64,000 nt of DNA from Parvibaculum sp041688015 (GCA_041688015.1 JBDNIY010000008.1:25496-89495), one strand, 5' to 3'. Shown: positions 45,163 to 54,328, counted from the stretch's first letter. Notes: generated by a model from the sequence alone, not told the origin. A program made the numbers and translations.

Positions 45163-45978
45163 TCAGCCGTTGAACATCTCGGGAATCGAAGAGATCGATC
45201 CATTTACTTTGTAGATGAACGGCTGAGCTTTCTTCAAAACCGCCATCTTCAGATTAAGCGGGATCGCGGAATTTGCCTTCAGTTGACCCAAGGTCGTGAA
45301 CTCGACAATGGTCCGCTTCGCGCCGATGCCGTCAATGCCACCATATTCAACCGCCGCATATTGGCTGGCGCCATCGGGGTCGATGATGAGGTCGGTGAGC
45401 GTCACCGCCGTGCCGCCTACATCCATAGGCTTAACCTGTGCGCCCAGAACGGTGCTGACGAGCACATCGTCGGAGGCGAGCCTGTCGGCGTTGAACGCAG
45501 GCAATTTCTTCAGCGCAGTAAGTGTCAAACCGATGCGCGCTGTCGGATGTTGCTGGCTTTCACCGCTGATAGAGAACTCATGGAAGGGCACCGCTACTTC
45601 CTTCGTGTCGTACCCCATGAAACCGCCAACGGAAAGCACAGCACCTTCGGTCTTTCCGCCATTGCTGAAAACGAGATCCTTGATCGTTCCAATCGGATCA
45701 CCCTGCTCGTCGGTCACCTTTACGCCGATGAGATAATGCGCACTCAACCCACCGCTAGACAGGACGATGGCATCACCATCTGTCTCACGCACAAGCGGAT
45801 GGGGCGCTGACGAGCTGGGCGACATCTGGATGCGCGCCGGGTCGATGCCAGCTGGCATGCCGGGAACTTCGGCGGCGTCGGCTTCGGCGTAATTCTGGTT
45901 GGTTGATGCGAAGGCGGGGGAGCCTAGGCTTGCCGAAGCAAGGCCGAGCAGAGCTGCGCTCACAAGAAGATGTTTCAT
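45163..45978 (-). CDS. Exported PRC-barrel protein
   Basis: A 271-residue protein with a signal peptide (LLVSAALLGLASASLGSPAFAST) and PRC-barrel-type strands: the first around LIGVKVTDEQGDPIGTIKDLVFSNGG, the second less clear around SDDVLVSTVLGAQVKPMDVG. PRC barrels occur as photosynthetic-reaction-centre H subunits, RimM tails and many periplasmic stress proteins; here a role in the envelope is all that can be said. Start at 45978 with GGAGA at six bases. It lies 90 nt upstream of the copper module on the same strand. Confidence 0.75.
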   Translation of the reverse strand: MKHLLVSAALLGLASASLGSPAFASTNQNYAEADAAEVPGMPAGIDPARIQMSPSSSAPHPLVRETDGDAIVLSSGGLSAHYLIGVKVTDEQGDPIGTIKDLVFSNGGKTEGAVLSVGGFMGYDTKEVAVPFHEFSISGESQQHPTARIGLTLTALKKLPAFNADRLASDDVLVSTVLGAQVKPMDVGGTAVTLTDLIIDPDGASQYAAVEYGGIDGIGAKRTIVEFTTLGQLKANSAIPLNLKMAVLKKAQPFIYKVNGSISSIPEMFNG

Positions 45979-46068
45979 AGCTAATCTCCTTTGTTTTTTG
46001 GGAGACCAGCCTGCGATCGACAACCCGTCAGCACCATGTCGAGGAGATGAATTCTTCTTAAGACAAAA

Positions 46069-46842
46069 TCACGCGCGACGCTTCAGGTAGGCCTCGGCCA
46101 ATTCCACCAGCCGTTCGCGTCCGAAACTCGGATCATGGCCCGCATGAACGATCTCGACGGGCAAGTCGCGCAACCGCTTCATCGTACGGACATAGACCTC
46201 GATATCCGCCCCTTCGATCTCGTCGAGCAACGGACCGTCATAAATGGCATCGCCGGAAAAGAGCGTGCCCGTGGCAGCTTCCCAAAGACCGATACTGCCC
46301 GGCGAATGACCTGGCAGATGCAGCACTTCAAAATGCCGGTCGCCGAGGTCAACGATATCGCCTTCGGCGACGATTTCGGTGACGACGGCCGGTTTGATTT
46401 CATAGGCGTCGATGTCATAGCCCGCATGCGGCAGCGCGGTTATGAGATCACCGTCAAGCTCATAGCCCGCCTTGACGAGGCTCGCGACATAAGCCGGATC
46501 GATCTTGTCGAAACGCAGCGTGCCTTGTTCGTATGGCGTGCGGAGATATTCAGCTTCCAGCACGTGAACGAGCGTATGTTCAAATTCGTGATGCCCGCCA
46601 ACATGATCAGCATGGGTATGTGTCGCGACCGCCGTCACTTTTTTATCCAGCAAATGCTTCGTCGCCTCGCGCAGACTGCTGACGCCCATGCCGGTGTCGA
46701 TCATCAGATCACGATCGCGGCCACGCACATGCCAGATATTGCAGCGCATGAGCGGAATGACATGCGGCTCCCAAAGAAGCGTGATCTCGTCACTAATCTT
46801 TTTGCTCTCGAACCAGCGCTCTGCAATGGGGAAGGTCGTCAT
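46069..46842 (-). CDS. MBL-fold metallo-hydrolase
   Basis: A 257-residue metallo-beta-lactamase-fold hydrolase with the binuclear zinc motif HTHADHVGGHHEF near residues 76-88, the second His in LPGHSPGSIGLWE, the bridging Asp in LFSGDAIYD and the last His in VHAGHDPSFG. There is no signal peptide. The substrate cannot be derived; glyoxalase-II-like and quorum-quenching members share the same set. An MFS transporter gene lies upstream, 54 nt away. Confidence 0.88.
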   Translation of the reverse strand: MTTFPIAERWFESKKISDEITLLWEPHVIPLMRCNIWHVRGRDRDLMIDTGMGVSSLREATKHLLDKKVTAVATHTHADHVGGHHEFEHTLVHVLEAEYLRTPYEQGTLRFDKIDPAYVASLVKAGYELDGDLITALPHAGYDIDAYEIKPAVVTEIVAEGDIVDLGDRHFEVLHLPGHSPGSIGLWEAATGTLFSGDAIYDGPLLDEIEGADIEVYVRTMKRLRDLPVEIVHAGHDPSFGRERLVELAEAYLKRRA

Positions 46843-46896
46843 GTGGAACCTCCGATAATGCGCCGCCGCATGACAGATGCGGCAAGGTAAATCCGG

Positions 46897-48147
46897 TCAG
46901 GCTGCCCGTCCGTCAGCCAAGGCGTTGCGGCGGCGGACGTTGCGCGAGACGATGCCAAGCGCGAAAGATGCAATCACACACCATCCCGCCATCCATAGCA
47001 ATTGCACGGGAAGCCCGATGCCGTGATCTATCAGCAAGCCTGTCAGCCCCGGCCCGATCGCGGTGGACAACACCATTGCCGAGACGATGATCGCGCGAAT
47101 GCCACCAAGGTTGGCCGTGCCATACATTTCAGGCCAGAGCGCGCCAAGAATGGTCGAAGTGAAGCCGCTGCTGACGCCAAGCAACAACATGAAGACATAG
47201 ACGCCCCAGAGCGGCACGACCAACGCCAACACCACAGAGGCGATGGCCAGTGGCGCCAAAAAGTAGGGCAGCAACCGGAGCGCGCCGAACCGGTCAATCA
47301 GATGGCCGCAATAAAGTCCGAACACCACCGTGGTCACCGCCATAACCGGAAAGGTCGCCGCAAACACCAGCGGCTCATAATGGCGCAAGGCGATGATATA
47401 GCCCTGATGAAAAAAGACAGTGGTACCGATGAACGCGGGTGCCAGCGCGCCGGCAAGCGCCAGATAGAGCATCGGGTCGCGTATCACCTGCGCCCTGCTC
47501 CAGTCCCTTGCGATACGCAGCTCACCCGAAGGTATGTCGCTTGTCCGCGGCACGCGCTCCACGCTGAGAAGTTTCACCACCACAGGAAAGGCCAGTACCA
47601 TCAGCGAGACAGCAGACCACACCCACGCCATGCACCATCCATAAGCATTGCTCACCAGCACAAAGCACAGAGGCAGCAACGCCAAACCCGCTTGTTGGCC
47701 CGGCACAATCAGCGCCATCGCGCGACCGCGATTGGCGACAAACCAACGACCGGTTTCAGTGAGCGCGATCTCGGTCATCATGCCCTGCCCGAACAGACGC
47801 AGCAGATAAATGGCAAAGGTCAGAACCACCACATAAGGTGTGAGCGCCAACAGCAGACAAGCGCCTGCAAGACAAGGAATGGAAAAGCGGGCGACCTTCC
47901 AGCCCGGCATCAAATCAAGAGTACGCCCGAGCCAAGGCAGCGTGATGGCACTCGCCAAGGTCGCCACCATATAGAGCGTGCCAAATTCGCCACCCGACAG
48001 ATCAAAGCTCGCCCGGATGTCATTGCCCGACAAGCCAATGAAGAAGGTCTGGCCGAATGACGAAAACATAGTGAGCAGGAAGCCCGCCCCAATCCAGCGC
48101 GCGTTATCAATGGCAAAGCGCGTGTTGTCCTGTGCAAATCGAATCAT
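46897..48147 (-). CDS. MFS transporter
   Basis: A 416-residue inner-membrane protein with twelve predicted helices. SFGQTFFIGLSGNDIRASFDLSGGEFGTLYM near the start and YCGHLIDRFGALRLLPYFLAP in the second bundle (the DRxGxR-like loop) are typical of a group related to oxalate/formate or nitrate MFS proteins, but the substrate is not assignable. It could be cotranscribed with the MBL hydrolase. Confidence 0.8.
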   Translation of the reverse strand: MIRFAQDNTRFAIDNARWIGAGFLLTMFSSFGQTFFIGLSGNDIRASFDLSGGEFGTLYMVATLASAITLPWLGRTLDLMPGWKVARFSIPCLAGACLLLALTPYVVVLTFAIYLLRLFGQGMMTEIALTETGRWFVANRGRAMALIVPGQQAGLALLPLCFVLVSNAYGWCMAWVWSAVSLMVLAFPVVVKLLSVERVPRTSDIPSGELRIARDWSRAQVIRDPMLYLALAGALAPAFIGTTVFFHQGYIIALRHYEPLVFAATFPVMAVTTVVFGLYCGHLIDRFGALRLLPYFLAPLAIASVVLALVVPLWGVYVFMLLLGVSSGFTSTILGALWPEMYGTANLGGIRAIIVSAMVLSTAIGPGLTGLLIDHGIGLPVQLLWMAGWCVIASFALGIVSRNVRRRNALADGRAA

Positions 48148-48243
48148 GGCGGGGCGACGTGCAAGACACGCCTCTTTGATGTGAGGGGAGGACCCTTCTA
48201 CAGAGTGTTGCCCTGCTCGTCACCCACCTATAAGCGCGCGCAC

Positions 48244-48274
48244 AAAAACGCCGCAGCGTTCAAAGCTGCGGCGT
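48244..48274 (-). terminator. Terminator of katG
   Basis: ACGCCGCAGC (48248-48257), loop GTTCAAA, GCTGCGGCGT (48265-48274): a perfect 10-bp stem with a run of five A on the plus strand (five T on the message), 27 nt beyond the katG stop. A classic intrinsic terminator. Confidence 0.9.
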
Positions 48275-48300
48275 GTTCGTTCATTTTGTCAGGTCTGATT

Positions 48301-50457
48301 TTAGGCGATGTCGAAGCGATCTGCGTTCATCACCTTGGTCCATGCGGCCACGAAGTCACGCACGAACTTCTCCTTGTTGTCATCCTGCGCATAGACCTCG
48401 CCATAGGCACGCAGGACCGAGTTTGACCCGAACACCAGATCGACGCGCGTCGCTGTCCATTTGACCTTGTCGGTCTTGCGGTCGCGGATCTCATAGAGAT
48501 TATCCGCCGCAGGCTTCCAGACATAGGCCATATCGGTCAGGTTGACGAAGAAGTCGTTTGTCAGCACGCCTTTGCGCTCTGTCAGCACACCATGCGGCGT
48601 ATCGCCATAGTTGGTACCTAGAACACGCATGCCACCGACCAGCACCGTCATGTCTTTGGCAGTCAGGCCCATGAGCTGGGTCCGATCAAGCAGCAGCTCT
48701 TCGGCGCTGACGACATAGTCTTTCTTCATCCAGTTACGATAGCCATCGGCGATGGATTCCAACGGCTCAAAGGATTCGACATCCGTCATCTCGTCAGTGG
48801 CATCGCCCCGACCCGGCGCGAAGGGAACCACCATGTCAAAGCCAGCCGCCTTGGCGGCCTGTTCGACACCCATATTGCCAGCCAGAACGATGACGTCGGC
48901 GACGCTCGCACCAGTGGACGCCGCAATGGGTTCAAGCACGGCCAGCACCTTTGCCAGACGGGCGGGCTCGTTGCCTTCCCAATCCTTTTGCGGGGCCAGC
49001 CGAATGCGTGCGCCATTAGCACCACCACGCATGTCGGACCCACGGAATGTGCGCGCGCTGTCCCAAGCGGTGGAAACCATCTCGCCGATGGTGAGCCCAC
49101 TGGCAGCGATCTTGGTCTTGACGTCTGCCAAATTATATTTGGTGCTCCCGGCGGGAATGGGGTCCTGCCAGATCAAATCTCCCTTGGGCACATCGGGCCC
49201 GATATAGCGCGCCTTCGGCCCCATATCGCGATGCGTCAGCTTGAACCAAGCACGCGCAAAGATGTCCTTGAAGTATTCTGGGTCGGCCATGAACTTTTCG
49301 CAGATAGCACGATAGGCCGGGTCCATCTTCAAGCCCATGTCGGCGTCTGTCATCATCGGGTTACGACGGATCGAGGGATCGCTGGCATCAACCGGCTTGT
49401 CTTCTTCCTTGATGTTGATCGGCTCCCACTGATTGGCACCAGCCGGGCTCTTCGTCAGTTTCCACTCATAACCGAACAGCAGATCAAAGAAGCCCATGTC
49501 AAACTGTGTGGGGTGTGTTGTCCACGCACCCTCAAGGCCGGAGGTAACAGCATTGCTGGCCTTGCCACCCATGTTCGGGTTGGCCCAGCCCATGCCCTGC
49601 GCCTCGAGGCCTGCTGCTTCAGGTACCGGGCCCAACAGGCTCGCATCACCGTTACCATGGGTCTTGCCGACGGTATGACCGCCAGCGGTCAGGGCAGCGG
49701 TTTCCTCATCGTTCATGGCCATGCGCAAAAAGGTTTCGCGAACTTGGGCGGCTGTCTTTAACGGGTCGGGCTTGCCGTTCACACCTTCAGGGTTGACGTA
49801 AATCAGACCCATCTGTACTGCGGCAAGCGGGTTTTCCATCGTCGAGGGATCGTCAACATTCCCGTAACGTTCGTCGCTCGGCGCCAACCACTCTTTCTCG
49901 GCACCCCAATAAGTGTCCTTCTCCGGGTGCCAGATGTCCTCGCGACCAAAGCCAAAACCATAGGTCTTCAAGCCCATCGACTCGTAAGCGATCGTGCCCG
50001 CAAGGATGATCAAATCGGCCCAGCTGATCTTGTTGCCATATTTCTTCTTGATGGGCCAAAGCAGACGACGCGCCTTGTCGAGACTCACATTGTCCGGCCA
50101 GGAATTCAGCGGCGCAAAACGCTGGTTGCCAGAACCGCCGCCGCCGCGACCATCGGCAATACGATAGGTCCCCGCCGAGTGCCAGGCCATGCGGATCATC
50201 AGGCCACCATAGTGACCCCAGTCAGCCGGCCACCAGTCCTGACTGTCGGTCATCAGGGTGTGCATGTCTTTCTTGAGCGTCTTGACGTCAAGTTTCTTGA
50301 CCTCCTCGCGATAGTCAAAACCCGCGCCCATAGGATCGGTCTTGGTGTCGTGCTGATGCAGGATGTCGAGGTTCAGCGCCTTGGGCCACCATTCCATGTT
50401 TGACACGTCAGTTGTTGTGGCACCGCCATGCATCACGGGACATTTGTTTTCACTCAT
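48301..50457 (-). CDS. katG: Catalase-peroxidase KatG
   Basis: A bifunctional haem enzyme destroying hydrogen peroxide. The 718-residue protein has the distal Arg-Trp-His in MIRMAWHSAGTYR and the proximal His in ALTAGGHTVGKTHG, and the Trp, Tyr (MGLIYVNPEG) and Met (LRMAMNDEE) of the covalent adduct are all present. The C-terminal haem-less domain ends in MNADRFDIA. Length is close to the usual 720-740. It is transcribed alone between a strong terminator and a PerR/Fur-type box 138 nt upstream, so peroxide or iron control is likely. Confidence 0.96.
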   Translation of the reverse strand: MSENKCPVMHGGATTTDVSNMEWWPKALNLDILHQHDTKTDPMGAGFDYREEVKKLDVKTLKKDMHTLMTDSQDWWPADWGHYGGLMIRMAWHSAGTYRIADGRGGGGSGNQRFAPLNSWPDNVSLDKARRLLWPIKKKYGNKISWADLIILAGTIAYESMGLKTYGFGFGREDIWHPEKDTYWGAEKEWLAPSDERYGNVDDPSTMENPLAAVQMGLIYVNPEGVNGKPDPLKTAAQVRETFLRMAMNDEETAALTAGGHTVGKTHGNGDASLLGPVPEAAGLEAQGMGWANPNMGGKASNAVTSGLEGAWTTHPTQFDMGFFDLLFGYEWKLTKSPAGANQWEPINIKEEDKPVDASDPSIRRNPMMTDADMGLKMDPAYRAICEKFMADPEYFKDIFARAWFKLTHRDMGPKARYIGPDVPKGDLIWQDPIPAGSTKYNLADVKTKIAASGLTIGEMVSTAWDSARTFRGSDMRGGANGARIRLAPQKDWEGNEPARLAKVLAVLEPIAASTGASVADVIVLAGNMGVEQAAKAAGFDMVVPFAPGRGDATDEMTDVESFEPLESIADGYRNWMKKDYVVSAEELLLDRTQLMGLTAKDMTVLVGGMRVLGTNYGDTPHGVLTERKGVLTNDFFVNLTDMAYVWKPAADNLYEIRDRKTDKVKWTATRVDLVFGSNSVLRAYGEVYAQDDNKEKFVRDFVAAWTKVMNADRFDIA

Positions 50458-50766
50458 TGCTCATCTCACTTTTCAAGTCGGCGAGCCGTGCGGAAATGCA
50501 CCGGGCATTGAGCCCGAGAGACCACGGCGCCTGTAAATCGTCTGGTCACGTCACGCGACAAGGTTAGGCCGCATCAGCCGGAACGTCAACTACTTTAGAA
50601 TGATTATAAAATAGATTTCATGGGGCATTCATATAAGAAATCCAGAGCCCACCATGCGGCACCCCGCCTCGCGGCGCTGCCCATAGACATTTCGCGCAGC
50701 AACGCGTCGCTCCGGCGCGCCCAGCCAGATCGGTTCATTCATCAGTAAACGAAAAAATTGAGAGCC
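50458..50766. other. Gene-free region upstream of katG
   Basis: 309 nt between katG and the membrane-protein gene on the same strand. Apart from the PerR-type box (50595-50609) and an AT-rich tract just beyond it (50600-50640), I see nothing distinctive. No ORF is supported. Confidence 0.6.
50595..50609. promoter_or_regulatory. PerR/Fur-type box upstream of katG
   Basis: TTAGAAT, G, ATTATAA: a 7-1-7 palindrome that differs at one position from the PerR consensus TTATAATNATTATAA. The site is 138 nt ahead of the katG start. PerR represses catalases in other bacteria and is released by peroxide, so it is a sensible control of this gene. Confidence 0.6.
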
Positions 50767-51240
50767 TCAGATCATGAAGCCATGACTGCCTGCGGCGGCA
50801 CCCAGGATCGTGATGAGGCTCAAGACCAGCGCAACCCAATGCAATCGCTGAAGCAATGCGAGGGTTTGTGCAGGCGCCTGAGTGGCTCTGCGCTCAAGCC
50901 AATGGTGGAGAAATAGTGGCTCGGCCACAAACAAGGCAATCGTGAAGAGCGCCCAAACCAGAACCATGGCACCGAGCCACCAATAGGCCGGTGTCACAAA
51001 ATTACCCCACAGGTCCAACTGGTCGACCATGTAGAAACCACTCGCCGCAGCAAGAAGCGTCGCGACCCGCGCATGCCAGGCAAAGCGTTCTTCAACCCGG
51101 CGGAACATCGCCATGCCTTCACCCGCATCGGCCAGACTACGAGCTGCAGGCAACAACACCGTTGTCACCATCGCAACCCCACCAATCCACCAGACGATGG
51201 CAAGCACATGGGTCGCAATGGCAATGGCAAATCCGTTCAT
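50767..51240 (-). CDS. CopD-like integral membrane protein
   Basis: A 157-residue protein with four transmembrane helices and His residues in or near them (ATHVLAIVWWIGG, RFAWHARVATLLA, FLHHWLERR, LQRLHWVALVL). This pattern is that of small CopD/YkoY-like membrane proteins that may bind haem or copper. It starts 24 nt downstream of nnrS on the same strand, so it is probably part of the NO-response unit. The exact role is unknown. Confidence 0.6.
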   Translation of the reverse strand: MNGFAIAIATHVLAIVWWIGGVAMVTTVLLPAARSLADAGEGMAMFRRVEERFAWHARVATLLAAASGFYMVDQLDLWGNFVTPAYWWLGAMVLVWALFTIALFVAEPLFLHHWLERRATQAPAQTLALLQRLHWVALVLSLITILGAAAGSHGFMI

Positions 51241-51264
51241 GGCCGAAACTCCAATTGTTAGCGC

Positions 51265-52455
51265 TTAGCCCGCCTGACGCGGCCACAACAACATCGCCCC
51301 ATAGCGAACGACAAACAGGAGGAAAGCGATGATCCAAAAGAGCGCGGCCATGGTCAAAAGTGGCGTGACAGCGCCGGTCGCAAAAGCAGCCGCCAAGCGC
51401 ACCAAGGCCGCCGCTATGACGCAACTAAAAATCAAATTTGTTGTCGCGTCGGAGGTCAGCGGACGACCGGAATGGCCACGGGTGACGCGTGTCATCACCG
51501 CAAGGATCATGGTGCCGATGGCCCCGACCGTCACGGCGTGAATGCCTGCGCTTTGAGGCACCTCGGGCGTCAGGATGGACACGCCGAGCAAGCCAACCCC
51601 AACACAGAGCCAGCCATAGCCGATATACAGGATCAAAAGGAGCGGTTCAGCCATGGTCTGCAAACCCTGCCACCGCGCCATGCGCCAAAGGTTGATGGCC
51701 GCGCCGATCAGAAGAAGAACACCAACAGGCCAAGCGTCAGGAAAGATGGCCCAGCCGAACAACCCAACATGGAGCGTAGCGAGCGCGAGACTATCAACGT
51801 GACCAGGCTGCGCTGGAAGCTTGGTCACCTTGCGCGCGGTGAGCCAGTTGCGGGTGAAAATAGGAATGATGCGGCCACCGATCACGGAAATTAAAACGAG
51901 GATGCCTGCCAGTGCCAAACGCCAGCCAAGGCCATAGGGAATGGCAACCCCATTTGCCTCCAAGTGCATCAGAAGATTGGCAATGGTCAGCACCGCAATG
52001 GGCAAGAGCAACGGCATGTTACGCCGGTTCCGGCCACCAATGATTTCGCGCGCCACGACCACAAGCAGCCCCAAGGGGAACGCCAAATCAGCCGCGATGC
52101 CCAACCACACCGGAAAGTCCTGTGAGACGAGGCAAGCGATCCGGCCCAATAGCCAAAGGGCCGCTAGCCCGGCAAGTGTCTTGCCTGCGACCGGCTTGCG
52201 GCCCGTCCAATTGGGGATGGCGGTGAGTAGAAAGCCTGCGACTGTGGCCATCACGAAGCCGAACAGCATTTCATGGATATGCCAAGCCATCGGATCGAAC
52301 CGGCTGGGAAGGGCCATGCCCGTATTAACCATGACGATCCAGATCGCCAACGCGGTGGCCGCCCAAAGCCCGGCCGCCAGAAAAAACGGGCGAAACCCTA
52401 AAGTCCACAAACTTAGCGTGCGCAGACCCGTTTTGGGTGGGGATGCTAGGTTCAT
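51265..52455 (-). CDS. nnrS: NnrS family haem-copper membrane protein
   Basis: NnrS is a twelve-helix haem protein that protects metabolism, including iron pools, from nitric-oxide stress. The 396-residue protein starts SLWTLGFRPFFLAAGLWA, has WHIHEMLFGFVMATVAGFLLTAIPNWTG (the GFxxA/GF-x-LTA signature with His residues) and HAVTVGAIGTMILAVMTRVTRGHSGRPL near the C-terminus, all typical. The ATG at 52455 is preceded by GGAG; the frame is open to 52572. An NsrR-type box lies 97 nt upstream of the start. Confidence 0.92.
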   Translation of the reverse strand: MNLASPPKTGLRTLSLWTLGFRPFFLAAGLWAATALAIWIVMVNTGMALPSRFDPMAWHIHEMLFGFVMATVAGFLLTAIPNWTGRKPVAGKTLAGLAALWLLGRIACLVSQDFPVWLGIAADLAFPLGLLVVVAREIIGGRNRRNMPLLLPIAVLTIANLLMHLEANGVAIPYGLGWRLALAGILVLISVIGGRIIPIFTRNWLTARKVTKLPAQPGHVDSLALATLHVGLFGWAIFPDAWPVGVLLLIGAAINLWRMARWQGLQTMAEPLLLILYIGYGWLCVGVGLLGVSILTPEVPQSAGIHAVTVGAIGTMILAVMTRVTRGHSGRPLTSDATTNLIFSCVIAAALVRLAAAFATGAVTPLLTMAALFWIIAFLLFVVRYGAMLLWPRQAG

Positions 52456-52765
52456 GTCTTGGTCTCCGGGGCTGGTGGACGGGGCGTGAGAAAAAGGGAA
52501 AGCGTGGTGCTGACCCGCTTGCGGCACAACGCCGAGAATAGCTGCATCTTTAAACAAGCATAATAAATGCATGTTTGATATTATTGCGGAGCATTCTCAA
52601 AAGCAATATCACTCATACATCTTATATAAGCTGGGATACACGATGCGTCTGACCCTCGATGCTAGCTATAATCGCATGTTTCTGGCGATTATGACGCTCA
52701 CGAAGGTTGGTTTTGTGAAACGCAAACCGTTCCATTCAAAAACACCACACGCAGGCTGAGACAAA
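52456..52765. other. Gene-free region between nnrS and the NMO gene
   Basis: 310 nt between the divergent nnrS and nitronate monooxygenase genes. It contains the NsrR-type palindrome (52553-52575) and a short open frame from 52642 (38 codons, MRLTLDASYNRMFL..) discussed among the findings. Nothing else is clear. Confidence 0.6.
52553..52575. promoter_or_regulatory. NsrR-type palindrome upstream of nnrS
   Basis: Left arm AACAAGCAT (52553-52561), five-base centre AATAA, right arm ATGCATGTT (52567-52575). The known NsrR consensus has the same 9-5-9 layout, AAnATGCAT and ATGCATnTT; the right arm matches fully at the defined bases and the left differs at one defined position. With flanking A and T the arms extend to 10 bp. 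NsrR is the [Fe-S] NO sensor that represses nnrS and hmp elsewhere. Confidence 0.7.
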
Positions 52766-54235
52766 ATGCCCATCAATCTCCACACACCCGTTTGTGACCT
52801 TCTCGGCTGCGAAGTCCCCATCATATTGGCGGGCATGGGCGGCGTAGCGCGTTCTGAACTGGCTGCGGCGGTGACGCTGGCGGGCGGCTTTGGCATGCTC
52901 GGCATGGTGCGCGAGAGCCCCGAGCTCATTCGCAGCGAGATCGCCAAGGTGCGCGCCGCAACCAACCGCGCCTTCGGCGTCAGCCTCATTCCCGCGGCAA
53001 CACCGCCCGAGCTGTTTGCCGCCGAGTTGGAAGCCTGCATCGCCGAACGGGTGCCCGTCGTCGGGCTGTTCTGGGATCTGGCGCAGCCCGCCATCGCACG
53101 TCTGCGCGCGGCGGGCATCATCGTGGTCTGTCAGGTGGGAAGCGTCGAAGAGGCGGTGGAAGCTGAACGGGCTGGCGCACAAATCATCATCGCTCAGGGC
53201 GTGGAAGCCGGCGGCCATGTGCGCGGCACGACACCGCTTGCGACGCTCCTGCCTGCAGTGGTTGCCGCCGTTCGCGTTCCCGTGATGGCCGCGGGCGGCA
53301 TCGCCGACGGGGTCGCCATGGCTGATGCCATGTTGCACGGCGCTCAAGGCGTGGTCATGGGCACGGCTTTTCTCGCCACCGGGGAATCTTTTGCTCATGC
53401 CTATCACAAGGACCGGATCGTGAAAGCCGAGGCCAACACGACGATCTACACTGATCTCTTCCATGTGAACTGGCCAAAAGGTGCGCATGTGCGCGTGCTG
53501 CCCAATTCAGTCACAGATGGAGCACAGGGCGACGCCTTTACAAGCCCGCGCAAACCCATCGGCAAAGAAGATGACCGCACCATCTGGCTTTTCAGCACCG
53601 ACTCCCCCTTGCGATCCATGACGGGCGATTTTGAGGCGATGGCGCTTTATGCAGGCAAGGGCGTTGGCAAGCTCAATGCCATCATGCCTGCCGCCCAACG
53701 GCTGAACGAAATCGTCGCCGCCGCGCGCCAGCGCATGGCCGAGGCGACGCCCACCGAACACGTGGCCACTTCAGCATCGCCCGTTTGCTACGCCGACGAG
53801 GCAGATGACGCCTATATGGGTTTTGCCAGCCGCGTCGAAATCATCACTTTCCTCAACATGCTGTTAGAAGCCGAACGAGCGGGCGCACGCATCACGGCAA
53901 AGACAGCGACGGACACCCAGAATGCAGACCTGAGCGCCTTGATGAAGCAGGTTCACGGCGACGAGGCGCGCTGGTGCGCCATGCTGCTGGGGTGGATACG
54001 CCGCCTCGACGGTGAGGCGTCTCCCAAGGTCGGCGATTTTTATGAAAAATGCCTCGCCTATGGCGATCTACTGGAACGCGCAGCCTTCATCAATCGGGGC
54101 CAAGGATGGGTGGTGCGCAAACTCCGCGAGATGCTCCCCAAGATCCGCGACAATCAAATGCATGCCGACCTGAGCGACATGCTGACATCACATGAACACA
54201 ACATCGCTCAAACGAATGACATGCTGGGCACATGA
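52766..54235 (+). CDS. Nitronate monooxygenase with C-terminal ferritin-like extension
   Basis: A 489-residue two-part protein. Residues 1 to about 330 are an FMN-dependent NMO barrel (EVPIILAGMGGVARSELAAAV, AQGVEAGGHVRG, MAAGGIADGVAMADAMLHGAQGVVMGTAFLA). Residues about 365-489 form a separate helical domain rich in Glu/His/Asp (FLNMLLEAERAGARIT, DEARWCAMLLGWIRR, LTSHEHNIAQTND), resembling the DUF6306 ferritin-like group and possibly able to bind metals. The NMO at 39105 lacks this extension. No ribosome site is strong. It ends before a bidirectional terminator. Confidence 0.83.
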   Translation: MPINLHTPVCDLLGCEVPIILAGMGGVARSELAAAVTLAGGFGMLGMVRESPELIRSEIAKVRAATNRAFGVSLIPAATPPELFAAELEACIAERVPVVGLFWDLAQPAIARLRAAGIIVVCQVGSVEEAVEAERAGAQIIIAQGVEAGGHVRGTTPLATLLPAVVAAVRVPVMAAGGIADGVAMADAMLHGAQGVVMGTAFLATGESFAHAYHKDRIVKAEANTTIYTDLFHVNWPKGAHVRVLPNSVTDGAQGDAFTSPRKPIGKEDDRTIWLFSTDSPLRSMTGDFEAMALYAGKGVGKLNAIMPAAQRLNEIVAAARQRMAEATPTEHVATSASPVCYADEADDAYMGFASRVEIITFLNMLLEAERAGARITAKTATDTQNADLSALMKQVHGDEARWCAMLLGWIRRLDGEASPKVGDFYEKCLAYGDLLERAAFINRGQGWVVRKLREMLPKIRDNQMHADLSDMLTSHEHNIAQTNDMLGT

Positions 54236-54278
54236 GGGCAGTCTTGCGCGGCACTACGCACAGCTAACAACAAAAAAT

Positions 54279-54303
54279 CCGCCTCAAAAGAAGGCGGGTT
54301 TTT
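54279..54303. terminator. Bidirectional terminator between NMO and HAF gene
   Basis: CCGCCT (54279-54284), loop CAAAAGA, AGGCGG (54292-54297), with A6 on the left and GTTTTTC on the right, so it can stop both the plus-strand NMO and the minus-strand HAF messages. It nearly matches the hairpin at 56182-56200. Confidence 0.85.
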
Positions 54304-54328
54304 CGTTTTTGGTTGTTAGGCAAACTGC

